Source: Arenicellales bacterium (GTDB lineage: Bacteria; Pseudomonadota; Gammaproteobacteria; Arenicellales; JAJDZL01). From it: 64,000 nt of DNA. The number at the start of each line of letters is the position of its first letter. Within the stretch, counting starts at the first letter, position 1. The notes beneath the pieces were generated by a model. The model saw nothing but the letters and a program-made list of their open reading frames with translations, had not been told where the DNA came from and made no database searches. A program made the position numbers and the translations under genes. Positions 35,095 to 44,854 of this stretch are shown piece after piece. The DNA lies in the NCBI GenBank assembly GCA_958295885.1, contig OY282380.1:2294001-2358000 (forward strand). The letters are read 5' to 3'.

Positions 35095-38000
35095 ATGTCA
35101 ATTCTCCATTCTGAACAAACCCAAACCCTCATCAATAGACTCGCGAGCAGTGATACCGGATATGCTGCTGGAGCCGACTCAGAACGGTTTCTGGATTTCG
35201 TACGTGACTACTATCACGGCATACCGTACGAAGATTTGTCAAAGCGGGAATTATTTGATTTAAAGGGTGCGGCTTCGGCTCACTGGCAGTTGGCCAAGTT
35301 CAGAGGTCAGGGCGAAACCAACATTCGCATCTATAGCCCAGAGGTAGAGCGGGATGGATGGCGTTCGGATTACATGGTTCTTGAAGTCGTGACTGCGGAT
35401 CGACCTTTCATCGTCGATTCCATATCCATGGTGTTCAGCGAAATGGGCTTGAAGGTCTATTCCACGATTCATCCAGTGATGAGCGTGCTCAGAGATGAAA
35501 AACGTGAACTTCTGAAAGCCGTTTCAGCAACCAATGCGACATTTCTGGATGGCGAATTTGAATCGCTCATTCACATTGAATTTGACAAACCCGAAGGTGC
35601 GGATGAAATTCAGGAAATCCGAATGCGCTTGGAACAGACATTCGAAATGATTGAATGCGCCGTGACGGACTGGAGGTCCATGAGAAAACGCGTTGAAGCA
35701 GCCGCAGCCAATCTCAAAACTCGTGAAGAGGGCTCAAAAGATGCAGGCATGGAAGATTATTCGAATTTTTGTGAATGGCTGCTGCTGGGGAACTTCACAT
35801 TTCTCGGCTACTTCGAACTGAATTTTTCAAATGGAAGCGAAGTTCAGCTCAGCAAAGACTCAGTTTTGGGAATTTTGAAAAAATATGATGATATCGGCGA
35901 AGTATTGCCAGTGTCTGATTTTGGCGCAAATGAAGCGGAACAGGTTCTTTCCATCATCAAGTCGAATGGACTGTCTCCGGTTCATCGTTCCACGTATATG
36001 GACCTCATCAATATCCCTAACTATTCTGAAACGGGCTCGTTGATCGGAGTTCGAGTCGTTTTAGGGCTGTTTGGATCGACAGCATACAATGGCAGTGCCG
36101 GCTTGATTCCCCTGATTCGAAACAAAATCAAATATGTACTGCAAAAAAGCAAGTTCGCTGAAACCACTCATAGCATTCGAGAACTGACCAACATTATTGA
36201 CAATTATCCCCGAGACATGCTGTTTCAGGTATCGGGTGATGAATTGTTTGAAGATGTAGCGGGAATCTTGGAGCTGCTGGGACGTCAGCGCGTAAAAGTG
36301 CTCCTACGACGCGAACAGTACAATCGATTCTACTCCGCGATTGTTTACATTCCTCAGGAGCTGTTCAATCGAAATCTGCGGATCAAAATCGAAGAGATCC
36401 TGATGGAATCTTTGCGCGGCAATTCTTCCGAATTTTCTGCAACATTCTCCGCATCCATCCTTGCTCGAATTACCTATTCTGTTTATGTGGATCAGGATTC
36501 TGCGCCATTGCGGGATCTGCATACCATCCAGCAGCTCGTTGAAGACGCCTCGATAACCTGGAATGATTCCGTCCAAAGGGCGACGATTCAAAAATATGGC
36601 CAGGACCTGGGCAGAAAATTCTTCAAAAAATATTCAGATTCCTTCAGTGCCAGCTATCAGGAATACTACTCACCCTGGATGGCAGCGGCAGATCTCATCA
36701 GGTTCTCAGAGTTAAATGAAGACAACGACCTGATTGTTTCGTTCTATCGAACGCTCAGGGAGACGGCGGAGGGCAAATTTCACCTCAAACTGTATAGCTA
36801 CGAAACGCAGATTTCTCCCTCGGATGCATTGCCCTATCTTGAAAATATGGGACTTCGAGCTCTCGAAGAGCGTCCCTACGAAATTCGACTGAAAACCGGA
36901 ACTTCATTGTGGGTGCACGATTATGTTCTTGTCCATTCAAAAGGAGTGGATGTCGACCCCGACGAACAGCGCGAAATGTTTGAAGAGGCATTCAAACGCA
37001 TCTGGCGAAATGAGGCTGAAAACGATGGATTCAATAAATTAGTACTGTCGGCAAATTTGACCTGGCGGCAGGTCGTCCTGCTGCGCGCATGCAGCCGATA
37101 CCTCCGTCAGATAGGAACGATGTTCAGCGAAACCTACGTCATCGAAACACTGACTGCAAATGTGGCTTTGGTTCGACAGCTGGTTGATTATTTCGAGCTG
37201 CTGTTTGATCCTGACAACGAATCATCTGAAGCGGAAAAGCAGCAGCTGATGGATGCTCTGAATGTAACGCTGGATGAAGTTCAAAGTTTGGACCAGGACA
37301 TTATTCTGCGCAGTTATCTGAATGTGATTTCATCCATGCTTCGCACAAATTACTACTGTATCGGCGATGATGGACAGCATCTGCCATATCTTTCTTTCAA
37401 AATTGATGCGGAAAAAATTTTGAAAATGCCGGATCCTCGACCTAGATTCGAGATATTCGTGTATTCACCCCGCACCGAAGCCGTCCACCTTCGAGGTGGC
37501 AGCGTAGCTCGCGGAGGATTGCGCTGGTCGGACCGCAGAGAAGACTTTAGAACCGAAGTTCTGGGGCTGGTCAAGGCCCAGATGGTCAAGAACGCTGTCA
37601 TTGTTCCAGTTGGTTCAAAAGGTGGTTTTTTCGTAAAACAGCCCCCGCCCGAGGGAAAGACTTTTCTCGACGAAGGCATCGCCTGCTACAAGACGTTTAT
37701 TAGTGGCATGCTTGACCTGACGGACAACATTGTAGACGAGCAGATCGTACGTCCGAATCGAGTCACGTGCTACGACGATGTCGACCCATATCTTGTTGTG
37801 GCTGCCGACAAAGGAACGGCAACGTTTTCAGATATTGCAAATGGGCTGTCGGAAGAATACGGATTCTGGCTGGGTGATGCGTTTGCATCAGGCGGTTCGG
37901 AAGGATACGACCACAAAGGCATGGGCATTACGGCGAAAGGCGCCTGGGAATCGGTTAAACGTCATTTCCGAGAATTGGGCGTCAATACCCAGACAACCGA

Positions 38001-39903
38001 TTTTACCGTGCTTGGAATTGGCGATATGAGCGGCGATGTATTTGGCAACGGCATGCTGCTTTCTCGACATATTCGATTGGTTGCAGCGTTCAATCATATC
38101 GAAATCTTCGTCGACCCAAATCCCGATTCAGCGAGCAGCTTCGTCGAAAGAGAACGGCTGTTTAACTCCCCTGGACTGACTTGGAAAGACTACAGCCGAG
38201 ACTTGATTTCAGAAGGTGGCGGAGTGTTTTCACGCAGTGCAAAGGCAATCGAGATCACACCGCAGATGCAGGAACGATTCAAAATCGAGGAAACGAAGCT
38301 GACTCCAAATGAATTGCTTCACGCAATGCTGAAAGCACCGGTGGATTTATTGTGGAATGGTGGAATTGGAACCTACGTCAAGGCGACCACTGAATCACAC
38401 GCTGACGCCGCAAATCGTTCAAATGACACAGTACGAGTGAACGGTGACCAGTTGGGCTGCAAAGTCGTCGGTGAAGGCGGCAATTTGGGCATGACTCAGC
38501 TGGGACGGGTTGAATACTGTTTCAATGGCGGTCGCTGTTATACGGATTTCATTGACAATTCTGCCGGTGTTGACTGTTCGGATCATGAAGTAAACATCAA
38601 AATCCTGTTGAATCATGTAGTCGACAACGGTGAAATGACGACCAAGCAGCGCAACAATCTTTTGCGGGCGATGACCGATGAAGTTGGCGAATTGGTTCTG
38701 GTCGACAATTATCAGCAGAGTCAGACGCTGAGTTTAATGAATGTTCGATCAAAAAATCTGTTTCAGGAACATGCTGGATTCATTCGGGAACTTGAACTGG
38801 CGGGTGAGTTGAATCGAAAGCTGGAATTTCTTCCAGACGGTGAGGAACTGCACCGTCGAGAGACGCTGTCAATCGGTCTGCAGCTGCCCGAACTGTCGGT
38901 TCTTCTTGCCTATTCGAAAATGACGCTCTACCAAGAATTACTTGAGTCCGATGTACCTGAAGATTCATTTTTGATTCAAGATTTGGAAGACTACTTCCCT
39001 GTCGAGCTGGCGGAAAAATTCTCCAATGACATTCATCAGCATCGGCTGAAGAGAGAAATTGTCGCTACGTATTTAACAAACAATTTAGTGAATCGGGTTG
39101 GACCCACATTTGCTTATCGAATGCGGCAGTTTACTGGTGCTTCAAATGTGGATGTTGCGAGAGCGTATTGTGTCGCCAAAGCAATTTTTTCGATGAACGA
39201 AATTTGGAAAGAAATTGAAGCATTGGATAACATGGTGCCTGCGCAGACTCAGATGCAGATGCTTTCATACGCGGAAGGACTCCTGCAGCGCGCTAGCTTA
39301 TGGCTGCTGCGCCATCGAACGACTCCGCTTAATGTGAGTAAAAACGTCGACTATTTCAAAAACGGCATGGACATCCTGATGAGCAATATGTCATCGGTCA
39401 TCACAAATGATCACATGCGGGCTTTAGATCAGAAGCGTAAGGAACTGACAGATCAGGATGTTCCAGAGTCCTTGGCACAGAGAATTGTCGAACTTATTCC
39501 TTTGTCTTCTGCATTGGACATTCTGGAAATTGTCCAAAGTTCCAAGAAAGACGTACCTTTTGTTGCCAGTGTTTACTTCAATGTCGGCCATCGATTAGAA
39601 CTCACTTGGATTCGTCAGAAGGTAGCCGAACTGCCGGTTGAAAACCATTGGCACGGTCGCGCAAAGTCCAGGCTGAGCGACGACATTCATTCTCATCAAT
39701 ATACGATCGGGAGTGAAGTGGTTCGAAGTGCGACTGCGGATAATCCAGTGAAGGCGGTCAGCGATTGGATGAATACCAAGAAATCAGGATGTCGAATGCT
39801 CGCCAATATCATTTACGAGATGAAAACCCTTCCCAAGATTGACTTCGCAACCCTGTCGGTAGCGATCAGTGAGGTGAATCAACTCGGCAGAGCTACTGAC
39901 TAG
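35095..39903 (+). CDS. NAD-specific glutamate dehydrogenase, large 180-kDa class
   Basis: 1602 residues, normal for this class. It oxidises glutamate to 2-oxoglutarate and ammonia with NAD and serves amino-acid catabolism (for instance after arginine breakdown). N-terminal ~700 residues are regulatory, with ACT-like segments ('MVLEVVTADRPFIVDSISMVFSEMGLKVYSTIHPV'). The catalytic part begins near residue 800: 'RGGLRWSDRREDFRTEVLGLVKAQMVKNAVIVPVGSKGGF' spread over 800-845, then 'VVAADKGTATFSDIAN', 'SGGSEGYDHK', and the nucleotide-binding 'LGIGDMSGDVFGNGM' near 975-990. A clean ATG with GAGG upstream. Monocistronic, convergent with nothing and divergent from the AraC gene. Intact. Confidence 0.95.
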   Translation: MSILHSEQTQTLINRLASSDTGYAAGADSERFLDFVRDYYHGIPYEDLSKRELFDLKGAASAHWQLAKFRGQGETNIRIYSPEVERDGWRSDYMVLEVVTADRPFIVDSISMVFSEMGLKVYSTIHPVMSVLRDEKRELLKAVSATNATFLDGEFESLIHIEFDKPEGADEIQEIRMRLEQTFEMIECAVTDWRSMRKRVEAAAANLKTREEGSKDAGMEDYSNFCEWLLLGNFTFLGYFELNFSNGSEVQLSKDSVLGILKKYDDIGEVLPVSDFGANEAEQVLSIIKSNGLSPVHRSTYMDLINIPNYSETGSLIGVRVVLGLFGSTAYNGSAGLIPLIRNKIKYVLQKSKFAETTHSIRELTNIIDNYPRDMLFQVSGDELFEDVAGILELLGRQRVKVLLRREQYNRFYSAIVYIPQELFNRNLRIKIEEILMESLRGNSSEFSATFSASILARITYSVYVDQDSAPLRDLHTIQQLVEDASITWNDSVQRATIQKYGQDLGRKFFKKYSDSFSASYQEYYSPWMAAADLIRFSELNEDNDLIVSFYRTLRETAEGKFHLKLYSYETQISPSDALPYLENMGLRALEERPYEIRLKTGTSLWVHDYVLVHSKGVDVDPDEQREMFEEAFKRIWRNEAENDGFNKLVLSANLTWRQVVLLRACSRYLRQIGTMFSETYVIETLTANVALVRQLVDYFELLFDPDNESSEAEKQQLMDALNVTLDEVQSLDQDIILRSYLNVISSMLRTNYYCIGDDGQHLPYLSFKIDAEKILKMPDPRPRFEIFVYSPRTEAVHLRGGSVARGGLRWSDRREDFRTEVLGLVKAQMVKNAVIVPVGSKGGFFVKQPPPEGKTFLDEGIACYKTFISGMLDLTDNIVDEQIVRPNRVTCYDDVDPYLVVAADKGTATFSDIANGLSEEYGFWLGDAFASGGSEGYDHKGMGITAKGAWESVKRHFRELGVNTQTTDFTVLGIGDMSGDVFGNGMLLSRHIRLVAAFNHIEIFVDPNPDSASSFVERERLFNSPGLTWKDYSRDLISEGGGVFSRSAKAIEITPQMQERFKIEETKLTPNELLHAMLKAPVDLLWNGGIGTYVKATTESHADAANRSNDTVRVNGDQLGCKVVGEGGNLGMTQLGRVEYCFNGGRCYTDFIDNSAGVDCSDHEVNIKILLNHVVDNGEMTTKQRNNLLRAMTDEVGELVLVDNYQQSQTLSLMNVRSKNLFQEHAGFIRELELAGELNRKLEFLPDGEELHRRETLSIGLQLPELSVLLAYSKMTLYQELLESDVPEDSFLIQDLEDYFPVELAEKFSNDIHQHRLKREIVATYLTNNLVNRVGPTFAYRMRQFTGASNVDVARAYCVAKAIFSMNEIWKEIEALDNMVPAQTQMQMLSYAEGLLQRASLWLLRHRTTPLNVSKNVDYFKNGMDILMSNMSSVITNDHMRALDQKRKELTDQDVPESLAQRIVELIPLSSALDILEIVQSSKKDVPFVASVYFNVGHRLELTWIRQKVAELPVENHWHGRAKSRLSDDIHSHQYTIGSEVVRSATADNPVKAVSDWMNTKKSGCRMLANIIYEMKTLPKIDFATLSVAISEVNQLGRATD

Positions 39904-40563
39904 AGTCAGCAGTTGACAGGTCATGCCTTGTCTAGAATATCCATTTTACGGGAGTTATATGAAATAGTTGCATTTCCTCCTACTTTCGATTCGTTTTATG
40001 ATGCGGCGGCTGCATGAATGAATTTGATTTGAAAACGAAAATGAAAAGCTCCCGGCAGGTTGAATAGGAAGGGGTTTGAAGAGCAAAAATGGGGAAACTA
40101 ACCCACCTGTTCGACTAGAGAGTCGATAGACGCAGCAGGTCGGCCCGCTAGAGCATCAAGTATCGCTCAGCGGGCGCAAGGCTTTTTTCAGCGTTTGCAG
40201 GGCTTCAAGAGATTCGAAGACAAACGATTGAAGCGCGTAGAATTGATGGTGGAGCAGTGGCATGACAGAACGCAACCTTCAAAAGCCGTAGAATATTTCG
40301 GGACGATGAATTTGAAGTTCTTCAGGAGATCAGCTCAGAGTGCTGGAAGTCGAGTCACCGCGCGTGGTGCTTGGTTTCTTACACCGGCAGGCAGCAGCGA
40401 TACATCCAGATGCTGAAGTCCGGCTGATTTCGGATGCTGTTCTGCTTTCACTGTTTACGGTCAATGATTTTGAAGCTTTGAGCCGGGTTGCCCACCGTGA
40501 ATGGAACAGCTATTTGGCTTCTAATGAATCAGACGGTACAGGAATTGCTGGATGCGATCTTTG
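39904..40563. other. Intergenic with an unrecognised decayed frame
   Basis: About 660 bases without a clear gene. A plus-strand frame at 40340-40563 could encode 'VVLGFLHRQAAAIHPDAEVRLISDAVLLSLFTVNDFEALSRVAHREWNSY', which looks protein-like but has no recognised family and is interrupted by the small element at 40564. Some hairpin-prone GC-rich sequence occurs at 40115-40190. Confidence 0.35.
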
Positions 40564-40694
40564 GAGACTGTGAAAGTATCCTCATTTCAGTAGAAATCTG
40601 AATGACAAAAAATATTATATATCAATAAAAACAATAAGGTATCTTTTCATAATCCACTCAATCAATGCTAATTTGGCAATACTTTCACAGTCTC
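40564..40694. mobile_element. 131-base MITE-like element
   Basis: Perfect 16-base terminal inverted repeats GAGACTGTGAAAGTAT (40564-40579 and, reversed, 40679-40694) enclose an AT-rich core. The element is flanked by TTTG on both sides (40560-40563 and 40695-40698), a likely 4-base target duplication. It encodes no transposase. Thirteen bases of the same end recur at 26838-26850 beside IS1182 debris, so an IS1182-type enzyme may have moved it. Confidence 0.75.
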
Positions 40695-40848
40695 TTTGGA
40701 CCGTCAACAGTGGGTAAATTGGGCTAAGATGGGCTCCATCTGATTGAGATGTAAGACTGCCTTTGTTTAGAATATTAGAGTGTATGCAATCCAATATGGA
40801 TTGTATGCATAATTTTTCGATGTCGTTATTAATTTCAGGAGTAAAGTT

Positions 40849-41898
40849 ATGAAGAAGAATTACGTTTCCCGCCGCGATGTACTCAAAACCGCTGCTGGAG
40901 CTGGGATTCTGCTGGCGATGCCAGCTTACGTCAAAGGCGCAGAGGCTGAACATGTCTTAACCTTTGGCCACACGTTTGGAAAAGCAACAGAAGATGTGAT
41001 GATTACAGGCCTCCAGCAATGGAAACAAAAAGCGGAAGAATATGCTGATGGCAAACTGTCAATTGAAATTCACGAAGCCGGCAGTCTCGGCGGGCAGAAC
41101 GTACTGCCGCAGAAAGTCCTGCAGCAGTCGATACAGGGCTGTCAGCTTTCAACGCAGAATTTCACGCCTTATTCTGCGGTCTACAACCTGCTTGACTTTC
41201 CGTTTCTGTTTTCGAGCAATGAATCATTTGAAGACATGCTGGGAACCGAAGCCTTCCTGTCCAGCGAGTTCATTTCAGAGCCTCAATCCAAGGGATTTAC
41301 CGTGTTGCCGGGAATGTGGGCAAATGCCGGACATCGCGTACTGGGGATAAGCAAGAAGAAAGATCGCGTTGTCGTCAACCCTGAAGATCTGGAAGGTGTC
41401 AAGATTCGCGTAACCGGCTCCAAAGTCGAACAGCAGTTCTTCAGGCTGACTCCAGCCGATCCTGTTTCTATTGCCTGGGCTGAAACGTATCAGGCGTTGG
41501 AACAGGGGGCAGCCGATGCACTGAATGTCGGACTTGGCCCCCTGACAGCAACTCGAATTTTCGAAACCTTGGGTTCGGCGACCCTGACGAGAATCAATTT
41601 TAACTGTCATATCACACTGCTCAGTGCGCGCTGGTTTGATGGATTGCCGGGTGATGTTCAGGATGCAATTCTCAAAGGTGCGGAGGAAAGCTTCGCATTC
41701 CAGCGTTCGGGTCAGGCTAAGGCAAACGAAGAAATGGTCGAAATGTGGAGATCCTCTGACATCCAGATCGTTGATCCGGAGCCGGATGTCAAGAAGATCT
41801 GGGTTGAAAGCTTCGGGCATCAGCGTCCCGAGTGGGATGAGCTGAAGGAAGCCTATGGCAAGAATGTCTGGTCGCAACTGGAAGATTGGGCCAGTTAG
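40849..41898 (+). CDS. dctP: TRAP transporter solute-binding protein (DctP family)
   Basis: 349 residues with an N-terminal twin-arginine signal (SRRDVLKTAAGAGILLAMPAYVKGAEA). The mature protein starts 'HVLTFGHTFGKATEDVM' and contains 'GGQNVLPQKVLQQSIQG', 'FPFLF' and the ligand-clamping 'EDLEGVKIRVTGSKVEQQFF' with its arginine, the usual carboxylate contact in DctP proteins. It captures an organic acid or amine-acid in the periplasm and hands it to the DctQM membrane proteins. First gene of an operon; a strong hairpin follows it. A GGAG ribosome site lies near 40838. Ligand identity cannot be read from sequence. Confidence 0.9.
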   Translation: MKKNYVSRRDVLKTAAGAGILLAMPAYVKGAEAEHVLTFGHTFGKATEDVMITGLQQWKQKAEEYADGKLSIEIHEAGSLGGQNVLPQKVLQQSIQGCQLSTQNFTPYSAVYNLLDFPFLFSSNESFEDMLGTEAFLSSEFISEPQSKGFTVLPGMWANAGHRVLGISKKKDRVVVNPEDLEGVKIRVTGSKVEQQFFRLTPADPVSIAWAETYQALEQGAADALNVGLGPLTATRIFETLGSATLTRINFNCHITLLSARWFDGLPGDVQDAILKGAEESFAFQRSGQAKANEEMVEMWRSSDIQIVDPEPDVKKIWVESFGHQRPEWDELKEAYGKNVWSQLEDWAS

Positions 41899-41909
41899 GT
41901 TGCTATTTA

Positions 41910-41941
41910 GCGTGCGGTCGGCTGATGCGCCGACCGCACGC
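41910..41941 (+). promoter_or_regulatory. Intercistronic hairpin between dctP and dctQ
   Basis: A perfect 12-base stem, GCGTGCGGTCGG (41910-41921) with its complement at 41930-41941 and an eight-base loop, lies 12 bases after the dctP stop. There is no T run, so it is more likely an mRNA-stabilising hairpin or partial attenuator that keeps the binding protein more abundant than the membrane subunits. Confidence 0.75.
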
Positions 41942-41966
41942 ATATCCACACGTTTACGCAAACCAC

Positions 41967-42470
41967 ATGCAATATTCCAGAGCGGCTGTATTTGTCAATA
42001 ACGTTCTGCCGACATGGTTTGTGCGGATTGCTTATTCTTATCTGAGTCTGATTATTCTGCTCGAGGTAGTTCGGCGGTACGTATTCAGCGCATCCAGCCC
42101 TTGGGGAGAGATGACCGCCCGTTACGCTTTTGTGTATCTCTCATACATTGCGGCTGCTGAAGCTATCCGACTGCGTAAGCACATTCGAATCACCTTGATC
42201 ATTGACAGGTTTTCGAGACAGGTGCGCAGATACTTTGATTTGTACATTGATCTTTTGACAACGGGGCTGGCTTTAGTCGTAATCTACTACTCCTTACAAG
42301 TCATAAATATCCAGTGGTCAGTCAATATTGTCATGGAATCTGCGAACGTAAATCTGGCGTTCGCTTATGCCGCGTTGCCGATCGGTTGGAGCCTGCTGAT
42401 CATTCGAATTGTCCAAACCTGGTATGATCGCTTTAAATTCAGCAATGATGAACAAGGCCGTCTCCATTGA
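41967..42470 (+). CDS. dctQ: TRAP transporter small permease (DctQ)
   Basis: 167 residues from ATG 41967; a longer frame to 41886 would start inside dctP and run through the hairpin. Four membrane segments are visible, with the family motif 'EVVRRYVFSASSPWGEMTARYAFVYLSYIAAAEAIRLRKHIRI' around the second and third. DctQ pairs with the large DctM subunit. It ends nine bases before dctM. Confidence 0.88.
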   Translation: MQYSRAAVFVNNVLPTWFVRIAYSYLSLIILLEVVRRYVFSASSPWGEMTARYAFVYLSYIAAAEAIRLRKHIRITLIIDRFSRQVRRYFDLYIDLLTTGLALVVIYYSLQVINIQWSVNIVMESANVNLAFAYAALPIGWSLLIIRIVQTWYDRFKFSNDEQGRLH

Positions 42471-42479
42471 GGAATTGAA

Positions 42480-43766
42480 GTGACGGGCAACCTGACAGGC
42501 GTCGGCATCATCATTCTTGTGATGCTGTTGCACTTGGCGATTGGCGTTCCTTTGTTTGTCGTGTTGGGACTTGGCGCCTTGTCAATCATCCTGATCTACG
42601 ATGTCTATTCTCTTGCCGCCTTCGGTGATACGCCATTCAGTTCGATTGACAGCTGGGCGCTGCTGGCCATGCCACTTTTTATTCTCGCTGGTGAAATCAT
42701 CAGCCGCGGCAAAACCGCCCGTCATTTAGTGAATCTTGCAGAAGCCATCGTAGGCTGGATGAAAGGTGGCTTGGGCATGGCGACGATTTTTGGCTGTTTT
42801 CTATTTGCCGGCACCAGCGGTTCGAGCTCTGCCGATACCATCACCATCGGCAAAATCATGGTGCCGCCCATGCGTCAGCAGGGATATTTGGGGAGCTATG
42901 CTGCGTCACTGGCTGCTTCGGGCGGAATTCTGGGCGTTATCGTACCACCAAGCCTTATTTTCATCATTTACGGCGTCTCGACAAACACTTCGATCGGAGG
43001 ATTGTTTCTTGGCGGCATTCTGCCTGGTCTCGTGATGGCCATCGCCATGTGCTGTGCAAACTATTTTGTCTGCCGCTTCAGCCGTTGGGGATCTGTTGAA
43101 CATTCTAATTTCCAACTAAAAGTTCTTGTCCGCGCGTTATGGAATGCCAAATACGGCATCGGCGCTCCAGTGATTATTCTGGGCGGAATTTACACGGGCG
43201 TATTTACGCCGACGGAAGCCGCAGCTGTCGCGATCGGATATGTAACCATTGTTGAGCTTCTGGTCCATAGATCAATTGGTCTCACAGACATCGGACAAAG
43301 TCTTGAGTCGGCGGCAGTCTCGACTGGGATGCTCGCTCCGATCATCGCGTTTTCCATTCTTTTTGGAGAAACACTCTCAATCCTGCATGTTCCGACTGCG
43401 CTTATCGACTCGTTTTTGGCCGTTGACGTGGGACCAGTTGGCTCGATTGCGATTATTGTCCTGGTCCTGCTGATCGTTGGATTTATCCTCGAACCTATAG
43501 CAGCCGTACTTGTGGTGATGCCAATTCTGGCCCCGATTGGAGCCGAGCTCGGATTCGATCCGGTGCATTTTGGCGTGTTTGCAGTCTGCGCTTTGGGCGT
43601 GGGATTCATCACACCGCCCGTAGGAATCAATTTGTTCGCTGCATCAGCGGTCAGCGGTGAACAGTTCATCGAAATTGCCTGGCGTGCGGTTCCGGCCTTC
43701 ATTGGACTGATGGCAGCGATTTCGATTATCGCGACGTTTTCGGGTCTGGTCCTATGGTACCGATGA
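42480..43766 (+). CDS. dctM: TRAP transporter large permease (DctM)
   Basis: 428 residues from a GTG, with a GAGGA ribosome site about nine bases upstream. About a dozen hydrophobic segments; hallmark stretches are 'LLAMPLFILAGEIISRG', 'FAGTSGSSSADTITIGKIMVPPM', 'GGILGVIVPPSLIFIIYG' and 'GVFTPTEAAAVAI' plus 'ITPPVGINLFAASAVSG'. It forms the sodium-driven translocation path. Complete and in the normal operon order P-Q-M. Confidence 0.93.
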   Translation: MTGNLTGVGIIILVMLLHLAIGVPLFVVLGLGALSIILIYDVYSLAAFGDTPFSSIDSWALLAMPLFILAGEIISRGKTARHLVNLAEAIVGWMKGGLGMATIFGCFLFAGTSGSSSADTITIGKIMVPPMRQQGYLGSYAASLAASGGILGVIVPPSLIFIIYGVSTNTSIGGLFLGGILPGLVMAIAMCCANYFVCRFSRWGSVEHSNFQLKVLVRALWNAKYGIGAPVIILGGIYTGVFTPTEAAAVAIGYVTIVELLVHRSIGLTDIGQSLESAAVSTGMLAPIIAFSILFGETLSILHVPTALIDSFLAVDVGPVGSIAIIVLVLLIVGFILEPIAAVLVVMPILAPIGAELGFDPVHFGVFAVCALGVGFITPPVGINLFAASAVSGEQFIEIAWRAVPAFIGLMAAISIIATFSGLVLWYR

Positions 43767-43790
43767 TTTCAGTTTCTAGGATGTGATTTG

Positions 43791-44162
43791 ATGAATGAAC
43801 TAAAATGCATAGAAGAACTAGTCGCAAAGTATTGCGACCTGCTGTATTTCGGCGACACGAGCCTGATCGATTCATGCTTCTTCCCTGAAGCGACAGTCAA
43901 CTCAATTGAAAACGATGAAGTCGTGAGTATTGACATAGATGGTTTCAGAGCAAGGCTCCGCGGAAGGCCATCGCCATCCAGTATCAGTGAGGATCGAATT
44001 GACGCCCTAAAATTGATTGAGATCGAATCCCCGACCACTGCCCTTGTTAAAGTTGAAGTGCGAATTTTAGGCGGTCGATATCACGATTATTTGACATTGA
44101 TGAAGTGCGGCAAAGATTGGAAAATCATCTCGAAAGTGTTTCACAGATTCGAAATCGGGTAA
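43791..44162 (+). CDS. NTF2-like (lumazine-binding/SnoaL-type) small protein
   Basis: 123 residues from ATG 43791 with an AGGATGTGA ribosome region just upstream. The order 'IEELVAKYCDLLYFGDTSLIDSCFFPEATV', ... 'ALVKVEVRILGGRYHDYLTLMKCGKDWKIISKVFH' is that of putative lumazine-binding / NTF2-like proteins that are often found beside catabolic genes. The cone-shaped fold usually binds a small hydrophobic molecule. It lies 24 bases after dctM and is followed by a cupin, so it probably belongs to the same operon. Confidence 0.75.
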   Translation: MNELKCIEELVAKYCDLLYFGDTSLIDSCFFPEATVNSIENDEVVSIDIDGFRARLRGRPSPSSISEDRIDALKLIEIESPTTALVKVEVRILGGRYHDYLTLMKCGKDWKIISKVFHRFEIG

Positions 44163-44186
44163 CAATCCACCATATGGTTAACAGTT

Positions 44187-44600
44187 ATGAGTAAAGTTGT
44201 TCAAGTGCTTCCTTTTTCCGACATTCCCCGCGTCAAACGCGGTCGCGGCATCGTCAACCACTTGATTGCCAGCAAGCGAATTGGTGCGCAATCGTTTCAC
44301 TCGGGCATTACATTCATGCCGGCCCACACAGCGGTCCCTGCACATACCCACAACGCTGAAGAGCAGGTCACAATTCTAAAAGGCTCGTTAAAGATTGTTT
44401 TGGACGGCGACAAAGAAGTGCATTGTGGCGTGTACGATTCTACATTCATTTCGTCCGGTGTTCGTCATGAGTTGATTAATGAAAAAGACGAAGAGGTGCA
44501 CGCACTCATCACCTATGGATCATCGAACGTAACCCGAACATTTTCAGACACTGGCGAAACTGTGGAAATTGGCTCAGACAAAGACAGGTTCGAGGAATAA
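44187..44600 (+). CDS. Cupin-domain protein
   Basis: 137 residues. 'PAHTHNAEEQVTILKG' is cupin motif 1 (H.H...E......G) and 'GVRHELINEKDEEVHALITYG' corresponds to motif 2 with its histidine, so a metal site is likely. Role unknown; such single-domain cupins act as sensors, isomerases or dioxygenases in small-molecule catabolism. 24 bases after the NTF2-like gene; last gene of the TRAP operon, facing the minus-strand flavoprotein gene. Confidence 0.85.
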   Translation: MSKVVQVLPFSDIPRVKRGRGIVNHLIASKRIGAQSFHSGITFMPAHTAVPAHTHNAEEQVTILKGSLKIVLDGDKEVHCGVYDSTFISSGVRHELINEKDEEVHALITYGSSNVTRTFSDTGETVEIGSDKDRFEE

Positions 44601-44854
44601 GTTTGAACTGAGACTTTCCCTATTGAACACACTAAACGCGTAAGGAGAAACCACGCTCATTTTTCTCTGCGCTCAAGTTTCCGCAATCTCTCCAAAAATG
44701 GGGTGAGGAGTTCTGGCACAACCCCGAAAATGTAGAAACACTGAATTGATGGAGTCGAACCAAAGTGGACGCCTTGCCGCGAACCTGCTGGCTTCCGGTC
44801 AAAATTTTCCAAGCGAGGGTTTTCAAAAGCAGTGTTGTGCGGATGCAGGCCACC

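Noticed and set aside
35260..39000. Several minus-strand frames within the NAD-GDH gene
   Set aside because: They are antisense shadows of a strongly conserved long gene.
41275..41961. Minus-strand 228-residue frame opposite dctP
   Set aside because: It is antisense to an intact TRAP binding protein and has no recognisable domain.
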